Source of the DNA: Yeosuana aromativorans
GTDB taxonomy: Bacteria > Bacteroidota > Bacteroidia > Flavobacteriales > Flavobacteriaceae
Assembly: GCF_014646655.1 (NCBI RefSeq)
Contig: NZ_BMNR01000002.1
Span: 709,942 to 773,941 of the forward strand
Length of the DNA stretch: 64,000 bases
Direction: 5' to 3'
Made by a program: the position numbers and the translations under genes. Of the stretch, positions 8,371 through 16,921 are shown one piece after another; positions within the stretch are counted from its first letter, which is position 1, and each line of letters opens with the position of its first letter. The notes under the pieces were generated by a model that was not told the DNA's origin, did no database searches, and was given only the letters and a program-made list of their open reading frames with translations.

Positions 8371-9024
8371 TTATTGTTTTCTTTTTGATTCTACCCATGT
8401 ATTGATAGTTCCTGAACCGCCTATCATGGTTTTTGGTACTTCAACTACAATGGACATCACATTGGTTCCGGCAAACGTATCGCTACCAGGATTGTTAAAG
8501 CTGCTAGCCATACCGCCAATAATGGCACTATACTGGGCAAAGTCCATAAAGAATGGATCATCTCTTGGGCCTGCAAAAAATTTCATTCCATTATTGCTAC
8601 CCACAATAGCATTGGAGCCGTAAGGGGTGATTGCAACATAGGATTCGTTGTTGGACATGGTTTCAACTTTACTGTTAATACCAGTTTGTGAAGGTGCTGT
8701 TGGCCCAAAGAAATACATTTTTCCATCTCTGGGAATGGCTTGGATTACTAAGTCCTCAACATTGTCACCAGTGGTGTCAATATTGAATTCTACCATGACG
8801 TTCTCATCAAACATGGCGCTTCCTGTGGCGCCTGGGCTAAGTAACCCTTGCACGTTGGCTACAAACACCAGGTTATCGGTGTTTTCGCCTTGAAAGGCAT
8901 AAAAATCGGTGATATCACTTGTACCACCTTGTACGGCAGGTGCATCAATATGATCGGCTGCAATCATAAAAAAGCCTGCAATTGCCAGAACTCCGGCACT
9001 TAAAATAATTTTTGTTGTTTTCAT
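8371..9024 (-). CDS. DUF4331 family secreted protein (N-terminal-half type)
   Basis: 217 residues, with a signal peptide (VLAIAGFFMIAA) immediately followed by the DUF4331 opening motif DHIDAPAVQGGTSDITDFYAF. Further conserved parts are NLVFVANVQGLLSP, FNIDTTGDNVEDLVIQ and AGPRDDPFFMDFAQYSAI. It is the first gene of the DUF4331-DUF4331-TPR-receptor operon and is divergent from argE. The protein is probably periplasmic or surface-exposed. No enzymatic function is known for the family. Confidence 0.87.
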   Translation of the reverse strand: MKTTKIILSAGVLAIAGFFMIAADHIDAPAVQGGTSDITDFYAFQGENTDNLVFVANVQGLLSPGATGSAMFDENVMVEFNIDTTGDNVEDLVIQAIPRDGKMYFFGPTAPSQTGINSKVETMSNNESYVAITPYGSNAIVGSNNGMKFFAGPRDDPFFMDFAQYSAIIGGMASSFNNPGSDTFAGTNVMSIVVEVPKTMIGGSGTINTWVESKRKQ

Positions 9025-9135
9025 AATTTTGAGATTTTTGTTAATTATTAATTGGTCTCTGCCTTACCTACGAAGTAATATCAATAGCGGTTTTGTTAAA
9101 GTTTTGTTAACAAAAATAGATTCGCTTATAAACTT

Positions 9136-9156
9136 GAAAGGTTACCTTTGTAACCA
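9136..9156 (+). promoter_or_regulatory. argE promoter: TACCTTTG box inside a small palindrome
   Basis: TACCTTTG at 9143-9150 fits the Bacteroidota -7 consensus TAnnTTTG and is 20 bp upstream of the argE ATG. It is embedded in GGTTAC-CTTT-GTAACC, a 6-bp inverted repeat that could be an operator overlapping the promoter. No clear upstream TTG box was found at the expected distance. Confidence 0.55.
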
Positions 9157-9170
9157 TTAAGATTCATATT

Positions 9171-10334
9171 ATGACCGTTGAAACGCTTTTGGAAAAACTA
9201 ATAGCCTTTCCTGTATTGGGAGGTGAACCTAATTTGGATATCATTAATTGGATTAAAGAATATGTTGAAGGGTATGGTGTTTCAACAACCTTGGTATTTA
9301 ACGAAAAAAAAGATAAAGCATCCTTACATTGCCGGATAGGGCCGGCCGTTGATGGTGGCGTGATACTTTCAGGACATACCGATGTGATTCCCGTGGAAGG
9401 GCAAGATTGGAAAACGGATCCGTTTAAATTGGTTGATAAAGGCGATGGCAAATTGTACGCCCGAGGCAGTTGTGATATGAAAGGCTTTATTGCTTGTTGT
9501 TTAGCCGTATTGCCCAAAATGATAAAAAGCAATCTTAAAGTCCCTATTTATTTTGCTTTTTCATATGACGAAGAAATTGGATGCCTTGGTGCGCCAGAGC
9601 TTATTGAAAGCATTCAATCAACGTATATTGAAACTCCTCAATATGCTATCATTGGCGAACCCACCATGCTACAACCCATTATAGGCCAAAAGGGTATTTA
9701 CATTCTTGATATCACAATTAACGGTTCGGCTGGGCATAGCAGTAGAATTAAACAAGAAGTAAGTGCTGTTCATGAAGCCGCCAGGCTAACGATGTGGGCC
9801 GAAGAAAACATGCAATCGCGTATTGATTTGAACAAACTGGACGTCCGATTTGATCCACCTCACTCATCCTTACATGTAGGCATTATAAAAGGCGGCATTG
9901 CCCCCAATATCATTGCAGACAAAGCTTTTTTAACATTGGATATTCGGTCCATTCCACAGGACAACGCATTAGACATTTTTAAGGAACTAAAAATGTATTG
10001 CCAAAATAGGGAACGCGAACTGAGACCTATTTTTCCTGAGTTTAAAATAACTTTGAAAGAAAACCATCCACCGGTGCCACCATTAAACACCGATGAAAAC
10101 GATGATGTAGTGGCACTGTTGCGCAATATTACAGGAAACCACGAATGGAGTACGGTTTCCTATGCGTCTGAAGCTGGTCAATTTGCTAAAGCCGGATTCC
10201 GCACTATCATTTGTGGCCCTGGCTCTATTGAGCAAGCACACAGAGCCAATGAATTCATATCAAAAGACCAATTACATAAAGGTGTTTTAATGATCAAACA
10301 GTTAGTGAAAGAACTAGAAAACCCCAATAGTTAA
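9171..10334 (+). CDS. argE: Acetylornithine deacetylase (M20 family)
   Basis: 387-residue cytoplasmic metallo-amidohydrolase that releases ornithine from N-acetylornithine in arginine synthesis. M20 metal ligands are visible: His69-x-Asp71 in GHTDVIP, Asp102 in SCDMKGF, Glu134/Glu135 in YDEEIGC, and an AHRANEF histidine near the C-terminus. The dimerisation domain occupies about residues 175-285. The substrate within M20 is inferred from overall resemblance to ArgE. Bacteroidota often use N-succinyl intermediates instead of N-acetyl ones, so the acyl group is uncertain. It is alone rather than in an arginine cluster. Confidence 0.85.
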   Translation: MTVETLLEKLIAFPVLGGEPNLDIINWIKEYVEGYGVSTTLVFNEKKDKASLHCRIGPAVDGGVILSGHTDVIPVEGQDWKTDPFKLVDKGDGKLYARGSCDMKGFIACCLAVLPKMIKSNLKVPIYFAFSYDEEIGCLGAPELIESIQSTYIETPQYAIIGEPTMLQPIIGQKGIYILDITINGSAGHSSRIKQEVSAVHEAARLTMWAEENMQSRIDLNKLDVRFDPPHSSLHVGIIKGGIAPNIIADKAFLTLDIRSIPQDNALDIFKELKMYCQNRERELRPIFPEFKITLKENHPPVPPLNTDENDDVVALLRNITGNHEWSTVSYASEAGQFAKAGFRTIICGPGSIEQAHRANEFISKDQLHKGVLMIKQLVKELENPNS

Positions 10335-10391
10335 ATTCATTTTTTTCTATTTATAAATATGGTGTAATTTTACCTACTTAAATTTAGTATC

Positions 10392-11564
10392 ATGAATCCA
10401 TCAGCAAACGGCTGGATAAAAAAACTTATAAAAGAGCTTTCAGAAAATGACGGTTATTTACAATTGTCCCTAAATAATTTTTATAGGGAACTAAAAACCA
10501 GTGGTTTTATTTATGGAAGTAACGTATCGGTTGTCAATGATGCCATTAAAAACAATGATTTCACCCACGAGGAATTAGGCAAAATCAATCTGTTTTTGGC
10601 CTTTTATTATATTCACCATAATTCTAAAACCACAACCAATATCATAGATAGCATCATTGGTTTTTATCATGCTATTGATGATTACAAAACCTCTTTTTTT
10701 GAAGGATTTTTAGGTCGGAAAAAATCAGCGGCCTTATTGGAAGACATGATCAATAAAAGGGTTCAAATTGATGATAACATCCTCACCAAAAACTTCAATT
10801 ACTTTATCACAAACGCCTTACTTTTTGTTGATGTGTTGGCCTATCAAGAGTATCTAAAATCGAATAAGATTTCAGAAGCCTATATACAAGAACTTGAAGC
10901 TGCCATTGAAACGATTGTATTAATGGTATTTGACACAAAAAAAGACAAATCCAAATACGACGAAAGCTTAATCAAGCTATTTGAATCTTCTTTACGCTAC
11001 CACAATAAAAGCACATTGACCTATACTAATGTCATTGAAAGTATTACAACTGAATTGGGCAAATATTACATCATTGACATAGCTTGTATGGCCTTTTGGA
11101 CCGATAAAATTATTGACAGTGAAGAACAAAAGGTATTAAACACCTTAGGACATGACCTTAAGCTCAAACCTGAAATCATTGAAGAATCCATCAAAGACAT
11201 TGATACGTTTTATATACTCAACAAAGATAAAGTTGCATTGCTGAGCTCAAAAAACATGATCCAAAGTTTTTACGACAACTCTAGTAAAATGGTCATTAAC
11301 CTCATTAAAAGAAACAGTAAACGCTTGTTGAATGAACTGAGGGAAAGTAAAGAACTCATGGTTTTGCTTACACAATCAACCACAAGGACATTGACTGAAG
11401 ACGAACAGAAAAAAGTACAAGATCAGTTAATGGATATCATGAAATCCATACCAAGCCTAGCCATTTTCATATTGCCTGGTGGTGCTATTTTGTTGCCATT
11501 GTTTGTAAAATTCATTCCCAAACTGTTGCCATCTGCCTTTGATGAAAACAGGATTGAGGAATAA
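10392..11564 (+). CDS. LETM1-related protein
   Basis: 390 residues, largely helical. The last ~60 residues read MKSIPSLAIFILPGG, then LLPLFVKFIPKLLPSAF, which resembles the membrane-proximal segment of the mitochondrial LETM1 family (a hydrophobic helix followed by LLP-x-LP-x-F). Flavobacterial relatives are annotated as LETM1-related, biofilm-associated proteins. One probable membrane segment lies at about 355-380, and the large N-terminal part is soluble. LETM1 proteins are linked to cation/proton exchange and ribosome contact in mitochondria; whether that carries over is unknown. Confidence 0.7.
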   Translation: MNPSANGWIKKLIKELSENDGYLQLSLNNFYRELKTSGFIYGSNVSVVNDAIKNNDFTHEELGKINLFLAFYYIHHNSKTTTNIIDSIIGFYHAIDDYKTSFFEGFLGRKKSAALLEDMINKRVQIDDNILTKNFNYFITNALLFVDVLAYQEYLKSNKISEAYIQELEAAIETIVLMVFDTKKDKSKYDESLIKLFESSLRYHNKSTLTYTNVIESITTELGKYYIIDIACMAFWTDKIIDSEEQKVLNTLGHDLKLKPEIIEESIKDIDTFYILNKDKVALLSSKNMIQSFYDNSSKMVINLIKRNSKRLLNELRESKELMVLLTQSTTRTLTEDEQKKVQDQLMDIMKSIPSLAIFILPGGAILLPLFVKFIPKLLPSAFDENRIEE

Positions 11565-11643
11565 AACCCCTCGAAAACAACTTATCCTGCTTTTTTTCGT
11601 TTAGTTTTACACAAACTAACCTCTAAATAATAGCATTCACTTT

Positions 11644-12636
11644 ATGAAATCGTATTCAATCCAAGAACTCAATACCCTATTAAATGGAGTGTTGGTAGGT
11701 GATACCTGTCAACGTATTGACGGTCCAGAACAATTAGAAAAAGCAAAAATCAACCATATCACCTTTATTGGAAGCAACAAATACGTGAAACTTTGGCAAG
11801 ACTCAAAAGCCAGTATCGCCATTGTTAATGACACGTTGGTTATTGAACCTGGCAAAGACCGTGCTTTAATTCGCGTAAAGAATGCCGATTTAGCCATGGC
11901 AAAAATATTGGAACTTTTTAATCCTTGCTCACCCGAATTTGATACTAATATCCACCCAACGGCTGTGATTCACCCATCAGCTATTCTTGGAGAAGATTGT
12001 AAAATTGGTGCTAATTGTTACGTAGGGAAAGATGTTGTTTTAGGAAACGGAGTCATATTATACCCCAATGTATGTGTGTTTGACGAAACCATTATTGGCG
12101 ACCACACAACTGTTTGGTCTGGTACCGTAATCCGTGAACGTTGCATTATTGGAAACCATTGTATTTTTCATACCAATGTAAGTATTGGTGCCGATGGATT
12201 TGGCTATAGGCCAAGCGACGACGGACGTGGTTTGGTAAAAATACCCCAGATAGGCAATGTAATCATAGGGCATTATGTAGAAATTGGTGCTAACTCCTGT
12301 GTTGATAGAGCCAAATTCAGTTCCACAATTATTGGCGACGGCTGTAAAATAGATAACTTAGTGCAAGTAGCCCACAATAGTGTTATGGGACGTTCTTGCA
12401 TTATGGCAGGCCATAGTGGACTAGCTGGATCTGTTACGCTTGGTGATGGCGTTATCATTGGCGGTAGTGCCTCTATTAAAGACCACACAACCATACACTC
12501 GGGTGCTACGGTTGGTGCCGGTTCTGGAGTTATGAACGATGTTCCTGCAGGCCAAACCGTATTGGGTTATCCTGCACAAGAAGCCAGAACCATGCTTAAA
12601 CAATGGGTAGCCATGAAACGGATGATGAAAAATTGA
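11644..12636 (+). CDS. lpxD: UDP-3-O-(3-hydroxyacyl)glucosamine N-acyltransferase
   Basis: 330-residue cytoplasmic acyltransferase of lipid A synthesis; transfers a 3-hydroxyacyl chain from ACP to UDP-3-O-acylglucosamine. An N-terminal uridine-binding domain (about 1-100) is followed by a left-handed beta-helix of hexapeptide repeats (about 104-300). The presumed catalytic base is His244 in the QVAHN motif. It is not in the usual lpxA/lpxC/fabZ cluster here, so it may be a second copy, as many Bacteroidota carry more than one LpxD-like gene. Confidence 0.88.
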   Translation: MKSYSIQELNTLLNGVLVGDTCQRIDGPEQLEKAKINHITFIGSNKYVKLWQDSKASIAIVNDTLVIEPGKDRALIRVKNADLAMAKILELFNPCSPEFDTNIHPTAVIHPSAILGEDCKIGANCYVGKDVVLGNGVILYPNVCVFDETIIGDHTTVWSGTVIRERCIIGNHCIFHTNVSIGADGFGYRPSDDGRGLVKIPQIGNVIIGHYVEIGANSCVDRAKFSSTIIGDGCKIDNLVQVAHNSVMGRSCIMAGHSGLAGSVTLGDGVIIGGSASIKDHTTIHSGATVGAGSGVMNDVPAGQTVLGYPAQEARTMLKQWVAMKRMMKN

Positions 12637-12650
12637 CGCCTTGCCCTACT

Positions 12651-12851
12651 CTATTTAATAAACCGTTTTAAGAGCACATAAAAACCATATTTTCCGGCCA
12701 CACCTATAGCCAAATTCAACCAGCTATTTTGGTAAAAGTTGTCTTTTAATTTGTTTTTAGACAGCTTCATTTCTTCTAAAGCAATGTGCCGTTCCAGTTT
12801 TAAGCGCTTTAAATCCTGTTCTATATCATGAAACGATTGATAGTTTTTCAT
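12651..12851 (-). CDS. DUF6327-like small protein
   Basis: 66 residues: a charged helix (DIEQDLKRLKLERHIALEEMKLSKNKL) and a weakly hydrophobic C-terminal segment (NLAIGVAGKYGFYVLLKRF). It is the third gene of a tightly packed trio with the holin-like and YtxH proteins (3-bp gap). Such trios are common in Flavobacteria and are usually seen as envelope- or stress-related. Function is unknown. Confidence 0.65.
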   Translation of the reverse strand: MKNYQSFHDIEQDLKRLKLERHIALEEMKLSKNKLKDNFYQNSWLNLAIGVAGKYGFYVLLKRFIK

Positions 12852-12854
12852 AGA

Positions 12855-13205
12855 CTACGAATTAAAAAATTTAATGGATAGCGTTTTGATTACCATGTTG
12901 TTTATAAATGCTCTTTTTAAATAAATAACACCTGTTACTAACAGAAAAATACAAGCCGTTATAACGTAACCCAAAGCAAGATTTCCTAAACTGTTTCCTA
13001 TAAACATGGCCAAAGCAAAGGCCAAAAAGACCAAGGCTATAAATAGTAAACCACCAATAACCAATACTTTTGTTACCAAACTGATAGAAATGCTTAATTG
13101 TTGAAATACTTTTAAGGTATAATACTCTTGAGATTTTTTAATGTAAGTTTCACCATTGTTGGTTATTGTTTTGGATGCTTCATTCACAGATTCAAAAATG
13201 TTCAT
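12855..13205 (-). CDS. Phage-holin-superfamily / DUF1469-like membrane protein
   Basis: 116 residues with two adjacent transmembrane helices at about 45-70 and 75-97 (VLVIGGLLFIALVFLAFALAMFIG; YVITACIFLLVTGVIYL). This is the layout of the putative holin/YqjE superfamily found in non-phage settings. The N-terminal 40 residues form an amphipathic helix. Its ATG overlaps the YtxH stop by one base, so the genes are translationally coupled. No phage genes are nearby, so a lysis role is unlikely. Confidence 0.75.
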   Translation of the reverse strand: MNIFESVNEASKTITNNGETYIKKSQEYYTLKVFQQLSISISLVTKVLVIGGLLFIALVFLAFALAMFIGNSLGNLALGYVITACIFLLVTGVIYLKRAFINNMVIKTLSIKFFNS

Positions 13206-13540
13206 TATTTTGCTTTTTGGTATTTTTTGTTTTTACTCTTCAGTTCGCTCAGTTTTTTTTCCAATGAGGTAATGACATCGTCTGTTTTATGGCTCATGTT
13301 TGACACGACTGCCTCTATTTGTTGGTCCAATGTTGCTTCTTTATTGCCAGAAACGGTGTCTGCCACTTTTTCCCTTAGATGATCAGCTTCTTCTGCTACT
13401 TTATCTTTAACTGCCAAAGCTTCATCTGCTATACGCTGTCTGGTATTTGACCCCTTGTCAGGCGCAAACAAAATACCTAATGTTGCTCCTATTGCTGTTC
13501 CTGCTAATATGCCTAATACGGCACTACTTTCTTTTCCCAT
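13205..13540 (-). CDS. YtxH domain-containing protein
   Basis: 111 residues beginning with the glycine-rich YtxH segment (SAVLGILAGTAIGATLGILFAPDKGSNTRQRI), a membrane-inserting helix, followed by a long charged coiled-coil tail. YtxH proteins of Bacillus respond to general stress. It is the first gene of the trio with the holin-like and DUF6327-like genes. The name comes from the N-terminal motif. Confidence 0.8.
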   Translation of the reverse strand: MGKESSAVLGILAGTAIGATLGILFAPDKGSNTRQRIADEALAVKDKVAEEADHLREKVADTVSGNKEATLDQQIEAVVSNMSHKTDDVITSLEKKLSELKSKNKKYQKAK

Positions 13541-13750
13541 AATGTTTTTAAATTTTAAAAGGTTAAACGTAATTTTTGAATGTTATACCAATTCAAATTT
13601 TAAATAGTTGTACGTATTGAAATTGTGTTGAATTCACAAACGCACTGAAGTAATATGTACTATTTTGTATGATATTGATATACTACATTATACCCTTTAT
13701 TTCCGAGCTATCCAAACGGTTTAAACATATTTTAACATTTAAAACAAAAA

Positions 13751-13771
13751 AGCCTGGGCAGAACCCAAGCT
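13751..13771. terminator. Terminator-like hairpin near the FKBP gene
   Basis: AGCCTGGG and CCCAAGCT form an imperfect stem with a short loop, flanked by A-runs on the left and TTTTTA on the right, so it could work on either strand. It lies 26 bp past the stop of the minus-strand FKBP gene. Confidence 0.6.
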
Positions 13772-13796
13772 TTTTATATCATTATGTATTGTGCGC

Positions 13797-14225
13797 TTAT
13801 TTGATTTCAACAAGCTCTAGATCAAACGTAAGGTCTTGACCGGCCAATGGATGGTTGCCATCAACAATGATATGGTCTTCATTCACCTCGGCAACCCTGA
13901 ATTGGTATTCCCTGCCATCTTCACTTCTTGAGGTCAATCCCATACCAATTTCTGGCTTGATCTCCTCTGGCAATTGGCTGTTATCCACTTTATGGAACAG
14001 CTCTTGTTGAATATCACCATAGGCTTCTTCTTTAGGAATATTCACCGTTTTTTTGTCGTTTACTTTCATGTCAATGATGGCTTTTTCAAAACCAGGTATC
14101 AGCATGCCTTGTCCTAAGGCTACTTCTAAAGGCTCTTTGCCTTCTGAACTGTCAAACACTTGACCGTTGCTTAATTTTCCTGTGTAATGAACTTTTACCG
14201 TATCATTTGCTTTTACTTGACTCAT
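13797..14225 (-). CDS. FKBP-type peptidyl-prolyl isomerase, SlyD-like
   Basis: About 142 residues from ATG 14223-14225; the in-frame upstream extension is not needed, because the conserved N-terminus starts VKANDTVKVHYTGKL. FKBP core residues (FDSSEGKEPLEVALGQG, IPGFEKAI) are followed by an insert-in-flap segment (GDIQQELFHKVDNSQLP), then VDGNHPLAGQDLTFDLELVEI, the SlyD signature. It assists proline-limited folding and may act as a chaperone. The long histidine-rich metal-binding tail of E. coli SlyD is absent. Confidence 0.9.
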   Translation of the reverse strand: MSQVKANDTVKVHYTGKLSNGQVFDSSEGKEPLEVALGQGMLIPGFEKAIIDMKVNDKKTVNIPKEEAYGDIQQELFHKVDNSQLPEEIKPEIGMGLTSRSEDGREYQFRVAEVNEDHIIVDGNHPLAGQDLTFDLELVEIK

Positions 14226-14396
14226 AAATTTTGTTTTCTTGTTAAAAAATAGGCACAAAGCTATCATTTATATATGGAACACCAATAAAATCCAGTAAAA
14301 AGTCCTGATACTTAACAGAATAATAACAAAAGTAGGGACTTAAAAAACCTATAGCCATTGCCTTTGTAAGAATTTTTAACTAACTTCGTTTACCTG

Positions 14397-14415
14397 TGCT
14401 GAACGTGTTTCAGTA
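14397..14415. repeat. Dispersed short inverted repeat, copy 1
   Basis: TGCTGAACGTGTTTCAGTA contains the small palindrome CTGAA-N5-TTCAG. A copy with one mismatch occurs at 37243-37261, also intergenic and upstream of a gene start, suggesting a family of dispersed intergenic elements. Confidence 0.5.
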
Positions 14416-14479
14416 ACTGCTGATATAAACAATTAAAACAATTCATATCATCGCATTAAACGAACAAAAAAACAGACAT

Positions 14480-15292
14480 ATGAAAAAAATAATCTTCATT
14501 TCATTTATTGCAGCTTTGACAATTAGCTGTAAGAGCAAAGGAACAATCTATAACGACCCAATTCCACAACACGATACTTTAACCATTGCTTCAAAATTCG
14601 TGAATGAAAACCGGGTAATTAACATTTGGACACCACCAAACTATAAAGAATCCACTGACAGTTTCCCAGTACTTTATATGCCAGATGGCGGCATTAAAGA
14701 AGACTTTCCTCATATAGCCAACACATTGGAAAAATTATTGTCTGAAAATAAAATACCACCATTTATATTGGTTGGAATTGAAAATACAGAAAGAGGACGA
14801 GACTTATCAGGCTTTTCAGAAGCCGAATATGACAAACAATTTTGCCCAGTAACGGATGGAGCAAAAGATTTTAGGGCATTTATTTCGGAAGAGTTAATGC
14901 CTGAAATAAATAAAAAATATAGAACAACAAGCAGAAAAGGAATTATCGGAGAATCCCTTGCAGGGCTTTTTGTTATGGAAACATTTTTTACAAAACCAAA
15001 AACATTCGATTTTTATATTGCCATGGATCCTTCACTGTGGTGGAATGACCACTATTTAACAAAAAACGCTGATTCATTATTATCTAAATTCCCTGACCAA
15101 AAATTAAAGCTATGGTTTGCGGGTTCAAGTGCAGAAGATATTTCAGAATTCACCAATAAAGTGGAACAAACCTTGAAAGAGAGTTCTCCACAAAAATTGA
15201 CTTGGAAATATTCGGACGAGCCAAATGAGAAACATAACACAATTTTCAGAGCAACAAAAGAAAAAGCCCTGATTTGGTCATTAAATGAATAA
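14480..15292 (+). CDS. Putative esterase lipoprotein (alpha/beta hydrolase)
   Basis: 270 residues with a lipoprotein signal (TISC, Cys17). The fold is that of the esterase D / Fes-like family: VNIWTPPNY-type start (INIWTPPNYKES), FPVLYMPDGG, ILVGIENTERGRDL, and the nucleophile elbow GESLAG with Ser about residue 158. The Asp and His of the triad are probably in DPSLWW-distal loops and the final EKHNTIF segment. Substrates in the family range from siderophores to acyl glycosides, and none can be chosen here. Confidence 0.82.
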   Translation: MKKIIFISFIAALTISCKSKGTIYNDPIPQHDTLTIASKFVNENRVINIWTPPNYKESTDSFPVLYMPDGGIKEDFPHIANTLEKLLSENKIPPFILVGIENTERGRDLSGFSEAEYDKQFCPVTDGAKDFRAFISEELMPEINKKYRTTSRKGIIGESLAGLFVMETFFTKPKTFDFYIAMDPSLWWNDHYLTKNADSLLSKFPDQKLKLWFAGSSAEDISEFTNKVEQTLKESSPQKLTWKYSDEPNEKHNTIFRATKEKALIWSLNE

Positions 15293-15349
15293 AACCTATA
15301 GACAAAAGCGCGTAAAACGTTAGACGAAACTTTTAAAAAAACATCTTGT

Positions 15350-15373
15350 TTACTCCAACCAGGCCTTAAAATC
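15350..15373 (-). pseudogene. Remnant of a LytTR response-regulator 3' end
   Basis: The minus strand reads DFKAWLE-stop, exactly the C-terminus of the LytTR gene at 16922. Twenty consecutive bases (15354-15373) are identical to 16926-16945, and nothing beyond them is recognisable. It is most simply the last codons of a lost duplicate or the scar of a local duplication or deletion. Confidence 0.55.
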
Positions 15374-15474
15374 TATGGGAATTGTGTTAATGTGAATTTT
15401 TAATTAAATTCGTTAACAATTGGACACAGACAATCAAAACGAGTCCGCATGAAGCCATTTAAGATTAACCAAAT

Positions 15475-16098
15475 ATGAATTCGAGAAACCTGTCAATAAT
15501 TGCTGGCGTTAGCTATCTGATAATTTTTTTCGCTGCGATATTCGCCAATTTCTTTGTACTTGAATCCATTACCAAGTCTCCCGTTGAAACCATTCAAAAT
15601 AATCAGCTTATTGTCAGATTTGGAATACTGGCATTTTTAGTTGTTGTTGTTTTTGATGTTGTTGTTGCATGGGCGCTTTATAAATTATACCAAAGCCATT
15701 TCTTATCTGGCTTAAGTACCTTATTTAGGATGATGCATGCCGCTATCATGGGTGCTGCCATATTTGCACTTCCAATGGCATTGACGTCAACAACAGCTCC
15801 TGAAATTTTAAAGCAAATTGACATGTTCAATACTATTTGGTTAATTGGTTTGTTCTTTTTTGGGTTACACTTAATCCTTCTTGGCAGAATACTTAAAAAA
15901 CCGGTTATCATTGCGCTTTTTTTATGCATTGCAGGCTTGATCTACATGATTGATACAGCAGCCCATTTTTTACTTGCAAACTACCATAACTATCAATCTT
16001 TATTCTTGGCTCTTGTGGCCATCCCCAGTATTGTTGGTGAAATGGCTTTAGCAATATGGCTACTGATAAAAGGTGGTAAAAACCAGACTGAAACTTAA
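15475..16098 (+). CDS. DUF4386 family membrane protein
   Basis: 207 residues with about six hydrophobic helices (for example ISYLIIFFAAIFANFFV-type first helix, LAFLVVVVFDVVVAWALYKL, LIGLFFFGLHLILLGRIL). The layout and the GLHLILLG/GYLIF-type centre match DUF4386, an inner-membrane family of unknown function common in Flavobacteria. The DUF6090 gene begins 4 bp after its stop, so the two are probably co-transcribed. Confidence 0.8.
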   Translation: MNSRNLSIIAGVSYLIIFFAAIFANFFVLESITKSPVETIQNNQLIVRFGILAFLVVVVFDVVVAWALYKLYQSHFLSGLSTLFRMMHAAIMGAAIFALPMALTSTTAPEILKQIDMFNTIWLIGLFFFGLHLILLGRILKKPVIIALFLCIAGLIYMIDTAAHFLLANYHNYQSLFLALVAIPSIVGEMALAIWLLIKGGKNQTET

Positions 16099-16102
16099 AA
16101 AT

Positions 16103-16867
16103 ATGGTACAATTATTCAGAAAGGTTAGACAAAATCTATTGTCCGAAAACAAGTTCACCAAATATTTGGTTTATGCTTTGGGAGAGATCATTTTAGTGGT
16201 TATTGGCATATTGATTGCGCTCGCCATCAATAATGGCAATCAAAACAGGATAAACAAAGAAAATGAACAAACCTATTTAGCGGGATTACAGGAAGAGTTT
16301 CAAACAAGCAAAAGCAAACTAACAGAATTGATAGCGGTCAACCAAAGCAATTATGCAGGAGCTAAAAAAATACTGGAACACACCAACACAAAAAATAATC
16401 CCATATCTGAAGCCACGTTTTCAAAATTATTATACAATACTTTTTCCAAGGACATTGCCTTTAACCCAAACAATTCCCTTTTACAAGAAATGGTTAACTC
16501 AGGTAATTTAAAAAACCTGTCAAACACGCAATTGAGAAAACAGCTAACAAACTGGATTTCAACTATGGAAGACATTTCCAGGCAAGAAGAAGAACTTAGT
16601 ATTCAAAGAGAAAAGGTGCTTGATATGTTTAGAACCAATGAAAATAGCCTAAAAACCATTTTTAAACAAGCAGGGATTTATGACAATATTGGTTTGCCAA
16701 CAAACGAAACGGATGTTAGCAATTTAGGATTGTTAAATTCCACAGAATTTGAAAATAACGTCTTGATGTTTATTCTTACTTGTTACGCAACAGAAAAAGC
16801 GCACTATAATCCTTTAATGCAAGATTTAGATGCTATTTTGAATTTGATAAAAAAAGAAATAAACTAA
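16103..16867 (+). CDS. DUF6090 family protein
   Basis: The start is placed at ATG 16103 because family members begin with MVQLFRKVRQNLLSENKF; the longer frame overlaps DUF4386. About 254 residues. After a basic head there is one membrane helix (YALGEIILVVIGILIALAIN) and a long helical extracytoplasmic part with coiled-coil character. Members are frequent in Flavobacteria, often in several copies, with unknown function. Confidence 0.8.
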   Translation: MVQLFRKVRQNLLSENKFTKYLVYALGEIILVVIGILIALAINNGNQNRINKENEQTYLAGLQEEFQTSKSKLTELIAVNQSNYAGAKKILEHTNTKNNPISEATFSKLLYNTFSKDIAFNPNNSLLQEMVNSGNLKNLSNTQLRKQLTNWISTMEDISRQEEELSIQREKVLDMFRTNENSLKTIFKQAGIYDNIGLPTNETDVSNLGLLNSTEFENNVLMFILTCYATEKAHYNPLMQDLDAILNLIKKEIN

Positions 16868-16921
16868 TTAAATTCCATACAGAAGTTAAAAAGAAAGCTT
16901 CCTTTTCAAAACCATTAATAA

